From NCBI RefSeq assembly GCF_028289705.1, contig NZ_JANQOI010000056.1:1-64000 (forward strand): a DNA stretch of 64,000 bases. The letters are read 5' to 3'. A model generated the notes under the pieces. The model did not search any database. It saw only the letters and a list, made by a program, of their open reading frames with translations, and had not been told where the DNA came from. Below are positions 16,095-24,679 of the stretch, one piece after another (the stretch's first letter is position 1; each line of letters starts with the position of its first letter). The stretch comes from Pelagibius sp. (GTDB taxonomy: Bacteria > Pseudomonadota > Alphaproteobacteria > Kiloniellales > Kiloniellaceae). The position numbers were made by a program, and so were the translations under genes.

Positions 16095-17642
16095 ATGACG
16101 GCAGGAAAGCCGGCGTACTACATCACGACCCCCATCTACTACGTGAACGATGATCCCCACATCGGTCACGCCTACACCACGCTTGCCTGCGATGTGCTGG
16201 CTCGCTTCAAGCGCCTGGACGGCTTCAACGTGCGCTTCCTCACCGGAACCGACGAGCACGGGCAGAAGGTGGAGAAGTCGGCCGCGGCGGCCGGGGTCGA
16301 TCCTCAGGCCTTCACCGACAAGGTGTCGCAGAACTTCCGCGCCCTTTCCGATCTGCTGAACTTCTCCAACGACGATTTCATCCGCACCACCGAAGCCCGC
16401 CACAAGGAGGCCTGCCGTAGCCTCTGGAAGAAGCTGGTGGACGCCGGCGACATCTACCTCGGCACCTACGCCGGCTGGTACGCCGTGCGCGACGAGGCCT
16501 TCTACGCCGAAAGCGAGCTGGAAGACGGCCCCGACGGCAAGAAGATCGCCCCCTCGGGCGCCGAGTGCGAGTGGGTGGAGGAGGAGTCTTACTTCTTCCG
16601 GCTCGAAGCCTGGGGCGAGCGCCTGTTGGCGTTTTACGAGGCGAACCCGGATTTCATCCTGCCGGCCAGCCGCCGCAACGAGGTGATCAGCTTCGTGAAG
16701 GGCGGTCTCAAGGATCTCTCCATCAGCCGCACCACTTTCAACTGGGGCATCCCGGTGCCCGATGCGCCGGGCCACATCATGTACGTCTGGCTCGACGCCC
16801 TGACCAACTACATCACCGCCGTCGGCTATCCCGACGAGTCATCGGAAGACTTCACAACCTTCTGGCCGGCCGACGTTCACATGGTCGGCAAGGACATCCT
16901 GCGCTTCCACGCCGTCTACTGGCCGGCCTTCCTGATGGCCGCCGGCGTCGCGCCGCCCAAGCGGGTCTATGCCCACGGCTGGTGGACCAACGAGGGCCAG
17001 AAGATCTCCAAGTCCCTCGGCAACGTCATCGTGCCGAGCGAGATCGTCGCCACCTATGGGTTGGACCAGGTGCGCTACTTCCTGCTGCGCGAAGTGCCCT
17101 TCGGCAACGACGGCGACTTCTCGCGCAAGGCGATGGTCGGGCGCATGAACTACGACCTGGCCAACCAGTTCGGCAACCTGGCGCACCGCGTGCTCTCCTT
17201 GATCGCCAAGAACTGCGAAGGCAAGGTGCCGCAGCCGCAGGCCCTGCAGGCGCAGGACGAGGCTTTGTTCGAGGCCGTGGCCGGACTGTTGGATAAGGTG
17301 CGGGCGGACTTCGACCGCCAGCAGTTCCACAATGCCCTGACCAAGGTCTGGGAAGTGGTCTCGGCGGCGAACCGCTACATCGACCAGGAAGCCCCCTGGA
17401 AGCTCAAGAAGAGCGATCCGGAGCGCATGGCGACGGTACTCTACGTGCTGGCCGATACAATCCGCCAGCTGGCGATCCTGACTCAGCCGGTGATGCCCGA
17501 TGCCACCGCGTCCATGTTGGATCAATTGAGCGTCGCGCCGGACGCGCGCGACTTCACGGCACTCGATGCGCGCCTTGCGGCAGGTACGCCGCTGCCGATG
17601 TCAGAGCCCGTGTTCGCCAAGTTCGTCGAAGAGGACGTCTGA
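16095..17642 (+). CDS. metG: methionine--tRNA ligase
   Basis: This 515-residue class I methionyl-tRNA synthetase charges tRNA-Met. The HIGH motif is at residues 22-25 (DPHIGHAY), and the KMSKS equivalent is GQKISKSLGN. The anticodon-binding helical domain occupies about residues 360-515. It is the short form without the C-terminal tRNA-binding domain. GATGGAG lies 10 or so bases upstream of the ATG. It is followed by tatD after three bases. Confidence 0.97.
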   Translation: MTAGKPAYYITTPIYYVNDDPHIGHAYTTLACDVLARFKRLDGFNVRFLTGTDEHGQKVEKSAAAAGVDPQAFTDKVSQNFRALSDLLNFSNDDFIRTTEARHKEACRSLWKKLVDAGDIYLGTYAGWYAVRDEAFYAESELEDGPDGKKIAPSGAECEWVEEESYFFRLEAWGERLLAFYEANPDFILPASRRNEVISFVKGGLKDLSISRTTFNWGIPVPDAPGHIMYVWLDALTNYITAVGYPDESSEDFTTFWPADVHMVGKDILRFHAVYWPAFLMAAGVAPPKRVYAHGWWTNEGQKISKSLGNVIVPSEIVATYGLDQVRYFLLREVPFGNDGDFSRKAMVGRMNYDLANQFGNLAHRVLSLIAKNCEGKVPQPQALQAQDEALFEAVAGLLDKVRADFDRQQFHNALTKVWEVVSAANRYIDQEAPWKLKKSDPERMATVLYVLADTIRQLAILTQPVMPDATASMLDQLSVAPDARDFTALDARLAAGTPLPMSEPVFAKFVEEDV

Positions 17643-17645
17643 GCC

Positions 17646-18461
17646 GTGACCGCTGTCACGCCGGCTGCAGTAGCGGAACGGCCGCTGGTGGACTCCCACT
17701 GCCATCTCGACTACCTGGCGCGGGACGGCGATATCGGGCCGGTGGTGGCACGCGCCCGGGCGGCTGGCGTCGAGACGCTGGTGACCATCTGCACCAAGCT
17801 CAGCGAGTTCGCTCAAATCCAGGCGATCGCCGAGCGCTTTCCGGAGGTCTACTGCTCGGTCGGAGTCCACCCTCACGAGGCCGGCAAGGAGGGCCAGAAG
17901 GACCCCACGCGCCTGCTCGAACTGGCCGCCTACGAGAAGGTCGTGGGGATCGGCGAGACGGGGCTCGACTACTACTACGAGCACTCGCCGCGGGAGGCCC
18001 AGCAGGTGAGCTTCCGCGCCCATATCGCCGCCAGCCGGGAGACCGGCCTGCCGCTGATCGTCCACGCCCGCGACGCCGACGACGACACCGTCTCGATCCT
18101 GCAGGAGGAATTCGCCGCAGGGGCCTTCCCCGGCGTCATTCACTGCTTCACCGCCGGGCCGGATCTGGCCAGGGCGGCGCTGGAGATCGGCTTTTACATC
18201 TCCCTGGCCGGCATCGTGACCTTCAAGTCCGCTGGCGCGCTGCGCGACACGGTGCGCACGGTGCCGCTGGAGCGCCTCCTGGTGGAGACCGACTCGCCCT
18301 ACCTGGCGCCGGTGCCCAGGCGCGGCAAGACCAACGAGCCGGCCAACGTGGTCTACACCGCAGCGGCCCTCGCCGACCTGCACGGCATGCCGGCAGCGGC
18401 CCTGGCCGACACCACCACCGACAACTTTTTCCGCCTGTTCAGCCGCGCCCGGCAGGACTGA
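17646..18461 (+). CDS. tatD: TatD-family metal-dependent hydrolase (DNase)
   Basis: This 271-residue TIM-barrel amidohydrolase-type enzyme shows the TatD motifs: DSHCHLDYL at the N-terminus (metal-binding His-x-His), GETGLDYYY, IVHARDADDD, VIHCFTAG and VETDSPYLAPVP. TatD proteins are Mg-dependent 3'-5' exonucleases in DNA repair and degradation. The GTG start lies four bases after metG. The gene is part of the holB-metG-tatD run. Confidence 0.95.
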   Translation: MTAVTPAAVAERPLVDSHCHLDYLARDGDIGPVVARARAAGVETLVTICTKLSEFAQIQAIAERFPEVYCSVGVHPHEAGKEGQKDPTRLLELAAYEKVVGIGETGLDYYYEHSPREAQQVSFRAHIAASRETGLPLIVHARDADDDTVSILQEEFAAGAFPGVIHCFTAGPDLARAALEIGFYISLAGIVTFKSAGALRDTVRTVPLERLLVETDSPYLAPVPRRGKTNEPANVVYTAAALADLHGMPAAALADTTTDNFFRLFSRARQD

Positions 18462-18483
18462 GCCGCAGGACGGAGCAATTGCC

Positions 18484-19272
18484 ATGAAGCTGACGGTTCT
18501 GGGCTGCGGCGGTTCCGGCGGCGTGCCCGTGGCGGCGCGCGAGCCCGGCGGCAACTGGGGTGCCGCCGACCCGGCCAACCCGAAGAACCGCCGGCTGCGG
18601 GTCTCGGTGCTGATCGAAGCGGGGGCAGGGGAGTCCGCCACCCGTATCCTCATCGACACCTCCCCCGATCTGCGCCAGCAGATCCTGGACAACCGCATCA
18701 CCGCCCTCGATGCCGTGCTGTTCACCCATGCCCATGCCGACCACAGTCACGGCCTGGACGACCTGCGCGGCATCGTCTACGCGCGGCGCCGGCCCATCGA
18801 GGCCTACATGGACGCCGCCACCCGCGACGCGCTCACCACCCGCTTCGCCTATGCCTTCGTCTCCAGCCGCGGGCCGGAGAACCTCTATCCGGCGCTGCTG
18901 GAGGACCATGTGGTCGACGGACCCTTCAGGGTCGGCGACGTGCCGGTGACACCCTTCGTCCAGCAGCACGGGCCGGACAGCAGTCTCGGGTTTCGCTGCG
19001 GCGACATCGCCTACTCAACCGATGCCAGCGCCCTCGACGAGGCCGCCTTCGCCGCCTTGGAGGGGGTCAAGCTCTGGGTCGTCGACTGCTTGCGCGACGA
19101 ACCGCACCCCACCCATTCCCACGTCGCCCAGACCCTGGAGTGGATCGCCCGGGTGAAGCCGGAGCGCGCTGTGCTGACCCACATGAACGAGCGCCTCGAC
19201 TACGATGAACTGCGAGGCCGCTGCCCGCCGGGCGTGGAGCCGGCTTACGACGGCCTAACGATCGAGGTATGA
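18484..19272 (+). CDS. metallo-beta-lactamase-fold hydrolase (PhnP-like)
   Basis: This 262-residue MBL-fold protein has the metal motif T81-HAHADH and further ligands in VQQHGPDSSLGFR, STDASAL and LTHMNERLDY. The opening LGCGGSGGVPVAAREPGGNWGA is typical of the PhnP/lipoyltransferase-associated subgroup, which contains cyclic-phosphodiesterases. A phosphonate role is unlikely because no phn genes are present. It follows tatD by 22 bases in the same direction, an association seen in many alphaproteobacteria. The exact substrate is unknown. Confidence 0.9.
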   Translation: MKLTVLGCGGSGGVPVAAREPGGNWGAADPANPKNRRLRVSVLIEAGAGESATRILIDTSPDLRQQILDNRITALDAVLFTHAHADHSHGLDDLRGIVYARRRPIEAYMDAATRDALTTRFAYAFVSSRGPENLYPALLEDHVVDGPFRVGDVPVTPFVQQHGPDSSLGFRCGDIAYSTDASALDEAAFAALEGVKLWVVDCLRDEPHPTHSHVAQTLEWIARVKPERAVLTHMNERLDYDELRGRCPPGVEPAYDGLTIEV

Positions 19273-19310
19273 TGACTGTCCCGTAGGCAGCCGGAAAAGA
19301 GCGGCATGCA

Positions 19311-19628
19311 ATGGAGGAATGGGTAACAATCGTCAAAAGCCTCGATCTCCCCGGACAGATGTCCGTCGGCTTCTTTGTGCTCTTGTTGGTCGTCGGTTTT
19401 TGTGCGTGGTGCGTAGTGGTCGTGACATTGCTCTTGATACCCTTCAATACCGTTCCGGGTGCCATAACGGGTTGGCTGCGCGTCGCCCCGCTCAACGTGG
19501 TCCTGTACACATCGCTCCTCACGCCAAGAGGACTGTTGCTTCGGAGGTGGCTCGTTGGTGCGGTAGTCGTATTCATCGGCACAGTCGCTCTTGTGTTCGC
19601 CATCGGCATGTTCGCGAAGATCGTTTAG
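19311..19628 (+). CDS. small hydrophobic membrane protein, unknown
   Basis: This 105-residue predicted protein has about two to three hydrophobic segments (residues 18-45 and 80-103) with positively charged residues between them (TPRGLLLRRWL). The base composition is less GC-rich than its neighbours. GGAAAAGAG precedes the ATG. No family is recognised. It follows the MBL-fold gene by 38 bases and could be the last gene of that unit or a recent acquisition. Confidence 0.5.
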   Translation: MEEWVTIVKSLDLPGQMSVGFFVLLLVVGFCAWCVVVVTLLLIPFNTVPGAITGWLRVAPLNVVLYTSLLTPRGLLLRRWLVGAVVVFIGTVALVFAIGMFAKIV

Positions 19629-19702
19629 CTTGAATGCTCATGCCCCTGGCGGCGTCCTTCCCTTACCTATGATGATTGCGCGGTCAGCGCAGGAGGCCGG
19701 CC

Positions 19703-19981
19703 ATGCTCTTCATGGTGATCGAAACCTTCAGGAACGGCTGCCGCGAGGCGGTCTACGCGCGCTTTGCCGAGCGCGGGCGCATGCTGCCGCCGGGTCTCGA
19801 CTACATCGATAGCTGGGTCGAGCGCGGAGGCCGGCGGTGCTTTCAGCTCATGCGCTGCGAGGATCCGGCGCTGCTGGAGCGCTGGGCCGCCCAATGGGAC
19901 GACCTCGTCCAGTTCGAGTTCGTGCCCGTCGAGACCAGCGAAGAAGCGGCTGCGCGAGCCGGCGAAGGGAGACCCGCCTAG
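19703..19981 (+). CDS. DUF3303-type small protein
   Basis: This 92-residue protein opens with MLFMVIETFRNG and continues with the DUF3303 pattern (ERGRMLPPGLDYIDSWVE...CFQLMRCEDPALLERWAAQWDDLVQFEFVPV). It resembles a dimeric alpha-beta barrel monooxygenase fold, but no biochemical role is established. AGGAGG stands nine bases upstream of the ATG at 19703, which fixes the start. Its end overlaps the convergent binding-protein gene by four bases. Confidence 0.88.
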   Translation: MLFMVIETFRNGCREAVYARFAERGRMLPPGLDYIDSWVERGGRRCFQLMRCEDPALLERWAAQWDDLVQFEFVPVETSEEAAARAGEGRPA

Positions 19982-21927
19982 CGGTCGAACCAGAAGCGCT
20001 CGGGCCGGTAGATGCCGAACTGGGCCCCGGGGTCCCAGTTGTAGATGCCCTCCTCGGGCACGTTGCGCAGGGCGGTGGCGACGGTCACCGGCTGCGGCAC
20101 CTGGGCCACCAGGCCGATGGTATAGACCTCCTCGGCATGGATCTGGAGGATCTTCTCCCAGGCCGCAACCTTCTCTTCCCTCGACCTTGCCTCGATCCAG
20201 TCCTTGTAGAGCGCCATGAGCTGCATGGGTTTGTCCATGTCCACCGGCTCGCCGGCCTGGCCGTTGGTCTCGGCGTACTGACCCCACTTCGGCCAGTGGT
20301 AGCTCTGCTGGTGGATCGGCACGAACTCCTCGGGGCTGGTGTAGGGCGTGGGGATGCCGTTCTCGTAGCCGAACCACATGGCCATCATGGTCTCGCCGGC
20401 GAAGATCCGGTTGCGCAGCACCTCGCGCTGCGACGGCTTGGTGAACAGCTTGACACCGATCTGCTTCCAGGAATCGCCGATCAGCTCCAGCACATCCACT
20501 TCCTCGGTGTTCTCGCCCGCGGTCTCGACGATGATCTCCATGGGCCGGCCGTCGGGCAGCAGGCGGATGCCGGCATCGTTGCGCTTCTCCAGCCCCAGCG
20601 AGTCCAAAAGCTCGTTGGCCTTGTCGGGATCGAACTCCGACCAGGCGAGGCGGTAATCCTCCTTGTAGAGCGGGCTGTCCGGCAGGATCGAGTTGTTCCC
20701 CTCCAAGGTCAGGCCGTAGTAGATGACCTGGTTGATTTCGCTGCGGTTGATGCCCAGGGAGAGCGCCTGCCGAAACCGGGCATCGCGATTGAGCTCGCGC
20801 CAGACCGGATCGTTGACGTTCATGTTCGGATAGAGCGCAAGCTGGGAGCCGCGCACCGTCTTCCAAAGACGGACGTTGAAGCCGCTGCGCTCCTCGGCAG
20901 CCTTCAGGAAGGTGTAGTCCGAGAAGTTGAGGCCGCGCGACTGCAGGTCGGACTCGCCCGCGCTGGTCTTCGCCGGCACCAGGGAGCCGCCGACCACCGA
21001 GAGCACCACCCGGTCCGCGTAGGGCAACTGCTGACCGGAGGCATCGATGCGGTGGTAGAAGGGATTGCGTTCGGCGATGAAGCGGGTCGAGGGCGGTTTC
21101 ACTGCATTGAACCAGGGCTGCAGCGTCGGCAGATCCGGGTTGGTCGCCTTGTACATGTTGCCGACCCGGTTATGGAGCTGCGCCCAGTTGCGCGCACCCG
21201 CCGCCTCCACCGCCTGGTCGATCTCTTCCTGGTCCCCGTGGGCGGGGTGAAAGCGCTTCAGGTAGTGGGCCGGGCGGAACAGGTCCAGCGGCCGGGCGCC
21301 AGCCAACGCGGGGATCAGAAAGGGGTTCGGTTTCGACCAGATGTAGCGGATGGTGACGGCATCGGGGAATTCCACCTCCGGCAGCTCGCCGTCGACCCGC
21401 AGAACCTGTGGCGGCCCGCTGGGGCTGAGCGCCTCGTTGTTGGCCACATCCTCCCAGAAGTAGCGGAAGTCCTCCGAGGTGAAGGGGTGGCCGTCGGACC
21501 AGCGGTGGCCTTCGCGCAGCGTGAAGGTGAAGATGCGCCCGTCTTCGACCTCCAGGCGCTCGAGGATGTCCGGTTCGACTTCGAGGTCTTCGTTGTAGCC
21601 CACCAGCCGCGCGTAGCCGTAGACGTTCAGCAGACGCACGTCCTTGTCGCGGGTCACCAGCATGCGCAGTTCGCCGCCGTGCCGACCCACGGAGAGCCGC
21701 GGCCCACTGACCGACATGCGCGGGACCTTGGGCAGGCGATCCTCCACCTTGGGAAGCTGGCCGGCATTGACCATGGGGGCGAGGGAAGGGGTCTCCTTCA
21801 GCGCTGCAACGCTGGGCGCCGCCGGCGCCTCATAGACCGCGACCTCGGCCGCGCCGGTGCCTGCCAGCAGAATAAGGAGGACGACAGGGACCATGAATGC
21901 GGCCCCAACACGAAATCCGAACAACAT
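19978..21927 (-). CDS. family 5 extracellular solute-binding protein (peptide/nickel ABC type)
   Basis: This 649-residue periplasmic binding protein of the DppA/OppA superfamily has an N-terminal signal segment (about residues 8-27). The SBP_bac_5 domain shows HRWSDGHPFTSEDFRYFWEDV and RQALSLGINRSEINQVIYYG. It is unusually long for DppA (about 530), with a proline/alanine-rich N-terminal spacer and an extended C-terminus. No permease or ATPase gene adjoins it, so it either works with a transporter encoded elsewhere or has another role. The ligand is unknown. Confidence 0.9.
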   Translation of the reverse strand: MLFGFRVGAAFMVPVVLLILLAGTGAAEVAVYEAPAAPSVAALKETPSLAPMVNAGQLPKVEDRLPKVPRMSVSGPRLSVGRHGGELRMLVTRDKDVRLLNVYGYARLVGYNEDLEVEPDILERLEVEDGRIFTFTLREGHRWSDGHPFTSEDFRYFWEDVANNEALSPSGPPQVLRVDGELPEVEFPDAVTIRYIWSKPNPFLIPALAGARPLDLFRPAHYLKRFHPAHGDQEEIDQAVEAAGARNWAQLHNRVGNMYKATNPDLPTLQPWFNAVKPPSTRFIAERNPFYHRIDASGQQLPYADRVVLSVVGGSLVPAKTSAGESDLQSRGLNFSDYTFLKAAEERSGFNVRLWKTVRGSQLALYPNMNVNDPVWRELNRDARFRQALSLGINRSEINQVIYYGLTLEGNNSILPDSPLYKEDYRLAWSEFDPDKANELLDSLGLEKRNDAGIRLLPDGRPMEIIVETAGENTEEVDVLELIGDSWKQIGVKLFTKPSQREVLRNRIFAGETMMAMWFGYENGIPTPYTSPEEFVPIHQQSYHWPKWGQYAETNGQAGEPVDMDKPMQLMALYKDWIEARSREEKVAAWEKILQIHAEEVYTIGLVAQVPQPVTVATALRNVPEEGIYNWDPGAQFGIYRPERFWFDR

Positions 21928-22155
21928 AAAGCTGGTCCCTGAACGTGTTGTTATTTCGGTATTTTTCCCCGTTTACCGCCGATTATAGTGCGACAAGCGG
22001 TAAAGCGCCAATTAAGATCGGCGGACAGGACAGTCGCTCCCCGAGAGACGGTGCCGGACCTGGCGGCAGGCTGCGGCATGAACAGCCGCAGCGAACTCCG
22101 CGCGCCGTTTCAGTCGAGTGAAGAGCGACGGCCTGCGGAACAGGAGATGCGATCG

Positions 22156-22611
22156 ATGGTGGAGCAGTGGCGCCGGGACGGCTACGAGATCAGCACCGAT
22201 CCCGCCCGCCTGGACCTGCCGCTCATCCACGGATTCCTGAAAACCGCCTATTGGTCCGAGGAGATCCCGCGTGAAACCCTTGAGCGGGCCATCGACGGCT
22301 CCCTGAACTTCGGGCTCTATGGGCCGGAGGGGCAACTGGGCTATGCCCGGATCGTCACCGACCGGGCGACCTTCGCCTGGCTCTGCGACGTCTTCGTGCT
22401 GGAGTCCGTCCGCGGCCGGGGGCTTGGCCGCTGGCTCGTCGCCTGCATTATGGAACACCCGGCCCTGCAGGGTCTGCGCCGCTGGATGCTGGCCACGGCG
22501 GACGCCCATGAGCTTTACCGCGAATTCGGTTTCGAGGTGCCCGCGGAGCCGGAGCGCCTGATGGCCAAGCAGGTCCGGGACATCTACAAGATTGCCGCCC
22601 ATCAGGGCTAG
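22156..22611 (+). CDS. GNAT-family N-acetyltransferase
   Basis: This 151-residue acetyltransferase has the acetyl-CoA-binding segment CDVFVLESVRGRGLGRWLV (motif A, R/Q-x-x-G-x-G/A) near residue 78 and a C-terminal ELYREFGFEVP segment. The substrate is unknown. ATG at 22156 is chosen because AGGAG lies nine bases upstream; longer reading frames upstream lack a ribosome binding site. It is divergent from the family 5 binding-protein gene. Confidence 0.88.
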   Translation: MVEQWRRDGYEISTDPARLDLPLIHGFLKTAYWSEEIPRETLERAIDGSLNFGLYGPEGQLGYARIVTDRATFAWLCDVFVLESVRGRGLGRWLVACIMEHPALQGLRRWMLATADAHELYREFGFEVPAEPERLMAKQVRDIYKIAAHQG

Positions 22612-22679
22612 TGGTCATACCAATCAGGAACGGTCCAGAAGCTTCATACGTGCACTTATCGCTCTATGCTAAGCTTTTG

Positions 22680-22694
22680 TTAATCAGGCGTTAA
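22680..22694 (+). promoter_or_regulatory. perfect CtrA-type box TTAA-N7-TTAA
   Basis: TTAATCAGGCGTTAA matches the CtrA consensus TTAA-N7-TTAA exactly. It lies about 200 bases upstream of the DUF1127 gene, in a 284-base intergenic region with no gene. CtrA controls cell-cycle, motility and related genes in alphaproteobacteria. Binding here is inferred. Confidence 0.5.
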
Positions 22695-22895
22695 TCCTAT
22701 CTCAACCTGCCATGCGTTTCGTGCAATGCTGCAGCGCAACATTGGCGCTGTCGCCGGACCATTCCCACCCCCATATTTGTCCTGTCGGGAGCGCCCGGCC
22801 TTACCCGAGATAGCGAGACAGAAGGCACCGCGGGCTCCTTGTTGAAGTTGCTGCCTCCGATCACCGAGGGCAGCCATTTTTTGAGGAAGAATACG

Positions 22896-23273
22896 ATGAA
22901 CACCACCCAATTCGACAGCATCCAGGACCCCATCGTCCGTGCCCAGATCATGCGCTCGCAGGCCGCTGCCGAGCACATCGTGAATGCCGTTTCCGCCATT
23001 GGCGGCGCGTTCCGCGCGGTCGCCGGAAACGTCAACAAGTACCTGGCTTACCGGCGCATCTATGAGACCCTGAACGCCATGAGCGACCGCGAGCTGGACG
23101 ACATCGGCCTCTGCCGCGGCGACATCGGCGCGGTGGCCCGCGGCCACGATCCGCGCCCGCAGCGCGAAGCCTACCTGCAGGCCATGCTGGCCCAGCAGAG
23201 CGCCCGGACCCAGTCCTTCGCCGCCAGCGACGACGACGGCGCCAACGACAACCGGACCTCCGTCGCGGCTTAA
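22896..23273 (+). CDS. DUF1127 domain-containing protein
   Basis: This 125-residue protein has the DUF1127 signature at about residues 50-85 (YRRIYETLNAMSDRELDDIGLCRGDI). It is flanked by an alanine-rich N-terminal helix and an acidic, disordered C-terminal tail. DUF1127 proteins are abundant in alphaproteobacteria; short members bind RNA and influence small-RNA turnover and phosphate metabolism. This one is a long variant. GAGGAAG precedes the ATG at 22896. A hairpin at 23381-23405 is its probable terminator. Confidence 0.9.
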   Translation: MNTTQFDSIQDPIVRAQIMRSQAAAEHIVNAVSAIGGAFRAVAGNVNKYLAYRRIYETLNAMSDRELDDIGLCRGDIGAVARGHDPRPQREAYLQAMLAQQSARTQSFAASDDDGANDNRTSVAA

Positions 23274-23380
23274 CGGCCGCCGGCGGAGCCGGGAGCCCCA
23301 AAAGCTCCCAGCGGCCAGGTTGCGGCGCACCGCAGATGGCCGGAGCTAGACATCGGGGCCAAGACATCCGGGCAGACCCC

Positions 23381-23405
23381 AAAGGGCCGCAGTTCGCGGC
23401 CCTTT
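23381..23405 (+). terminator. perfect 10-bp hairpin, probable terminator
   Basis: AAAGGGCCGC-agttc-GCGGCCCTTT forms a perfect 10-bp stem with a five-base loop. The T-run on the plus strand is short (GTCGTTT). It lies 107 bases after the DUF1127 gene and is the likely transcript end. Confidence 0.65.
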
Positions 23406-24031
23406 GTCGTTTCGGGCTGACTGAAGGGTCAAAGAGATGTCCGGCTCCAAGACCAGCTCCAGAAGATCCGTACGTCCGTACGATACAAATCGAAGCCGGT
23501 GCCTTGCGTTGCGCTTGCGATCGGGAAGGCCAGCGCCGATTTCGCGTATCGGCTGCTGTTTACCGCCTTGAATTGCCGAACCTCATGAAGATGTGTGCGG
23601 AAACGCCCTCCCCTTAACCATCTCACAATATTTTCCATAATATACATTATGCGCATTATTGATGCCGCTTGGGTGCCGTCCGTGGGCGCCTTTCCGGTTG
23701 TCCCCAGCCCGGCCCGCATCCGTTCGGACCTCAGGCTTTGCAAACCGATTGCGGCCGCAGGCCCGTGATCTGCTTAGTCTTGCTCCACGGCACCACGCAG
23801 CAGCTCCATGACGTGATGCGGTCTGTCCGGAGGCCGTGATGGCGTCGGGCCGGACCACGCTGTCCAACTCGCCGTCTGGACGGCGCCCCCACCCGCCGCT
23901 GGTCACCATGTTCTTTAAGCATTGGCGAATTTAGCGCTGAAACCTCACCCTCGCGTTGCACCGGCCTCCTCCGATGCGTTAGTCTCTTCGGCAACGATAT
24001 CTCTTGGGGTTGCGTAAGCAGGGAGCTTTGG
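23406..24031. other. gene-poor interval with an AT-rich patch
   Basis: No reading frame here has convincing coding character. The only notable feature is an AT-rich patch at about 23620-23665 in otherwise GC-rich DNA. It contains TTAACCAT (23614-23621, a motif linked to CtrA half-sites) and CATAATATACATTATG. It could hold a promoter or an unannotated small RNA. AGGGAG at the right end is the ribosome binding site of the next gene. Confidence 0.5.
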
Positions 24032-24676
24032 ATGCGACAATTTCTTTCGGCTGCGGCTTTGGCTGTCGGCCTTTTTTGTGGGACGGCCGCACAGGCGGGC
24101 ACGCTGCCGGGAACCGGACCCAATCCGCAGTGGAGTGATTCCCAGAAGTTCGAGTGGTACCTCGGCTACATGTCCAAGGCCACGGCCATCTGCAGCGATT
24201 ACGCCGCCGCAACGGAACTGGGCAACCTGGCGTCCCTTTCGCCCTACGGCCGCAAGGGCATGGCGGTGACCACCGGCGACGGCTTTTACGGCGCCGCCTG
24301 CGCCGGCATCCGCAAGGAAGCGGCGGACCTGTTGAGCGAGAAGGACGACATCGGCCGCTACCTTGCATCGCTCTACAATTGCGACCCCGGCGGCAAGTGC
24401 CTGGGCGGTAGCGATATTGCTTCCCCCAAGCATGCCTGTGCGGAAAGCGTGAACAAGCTTCTTTCAGAGCTTGAAGTGGCCGAAGGCGATATCAGGGGTA
24501 TCCATTTCACCTCTCCACCGCCGGGTCCCACGTCTGGTGCCGAGCCGGATTATCGGGCGCGTATTCGTCTCAAGTCCTGTCGGGGCTCGCTCTACGTTGA
24601 TTTGACTGAGCAGTGCAGGGTTCAACAGAGCTACACGCGGGGCGACTGCGAGGTCGCCGGGGTCAGCGGTTATTAG
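24032..24676 (+). CDS. cysteine-rich secreted protein, unknown
   Basis: This 214-residue protein has a clear signal peptide (MRQFLSAAALAVGLFCGTAAQAG, cleavage near residue 22). The mature part holds eight cysteines spread along its length (for example ICSDY, YNCDPGGKCLGG, KSCRGSL, GDCEVAG), which suggests disulfide bonds in the periplasm. I recognise no family. AGGGAG is placed well upstream of the ATG. It converges with the next gene with three bases between stops. Confidence 0.75.
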   Translation: MRQFLSAAALAVGLFCGTAAQAGTLPGTGPNPQWSDSQKFEWYLGYMSKATAICSDYAAATELGNLASLSPYGRKGMAVTTGDGFYGAACAGIRKEAADLLSEKDDIGRYLASLYNCDPGGKCLGGSDIASPKHACAESVNKLLSELEVAEGDIRGIHFTSPPPGPTSGAEPDYRARIRLKSCRGSLYVDLTEQCRVQQSYTRGDCEVAGVSGY

Positions 24677-24679
24677 CGC

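Noticed and set aside
18484-19272. MBL-fold gene as part of a phosphonate (phn) pathway
   Set aside because: PhnP-like sequence, but no phn genes are nearby; it belongs to the holB-metG-tatD neighbourhood.
19837-21942. Plus-strand frame of about 700 codons opposite the family 5 binding protein
   Set aside because: The opposite strand has an unmistakable SBP_bac_5 protein; the plus-strand product is low-complexity.
23429-23743. Minus-strand frame of 104 codons in the gene-poor interval
   Set aside because: It has no ribosome binding site, biased composition (SWSWSRTSL end) and no recognisable domain.
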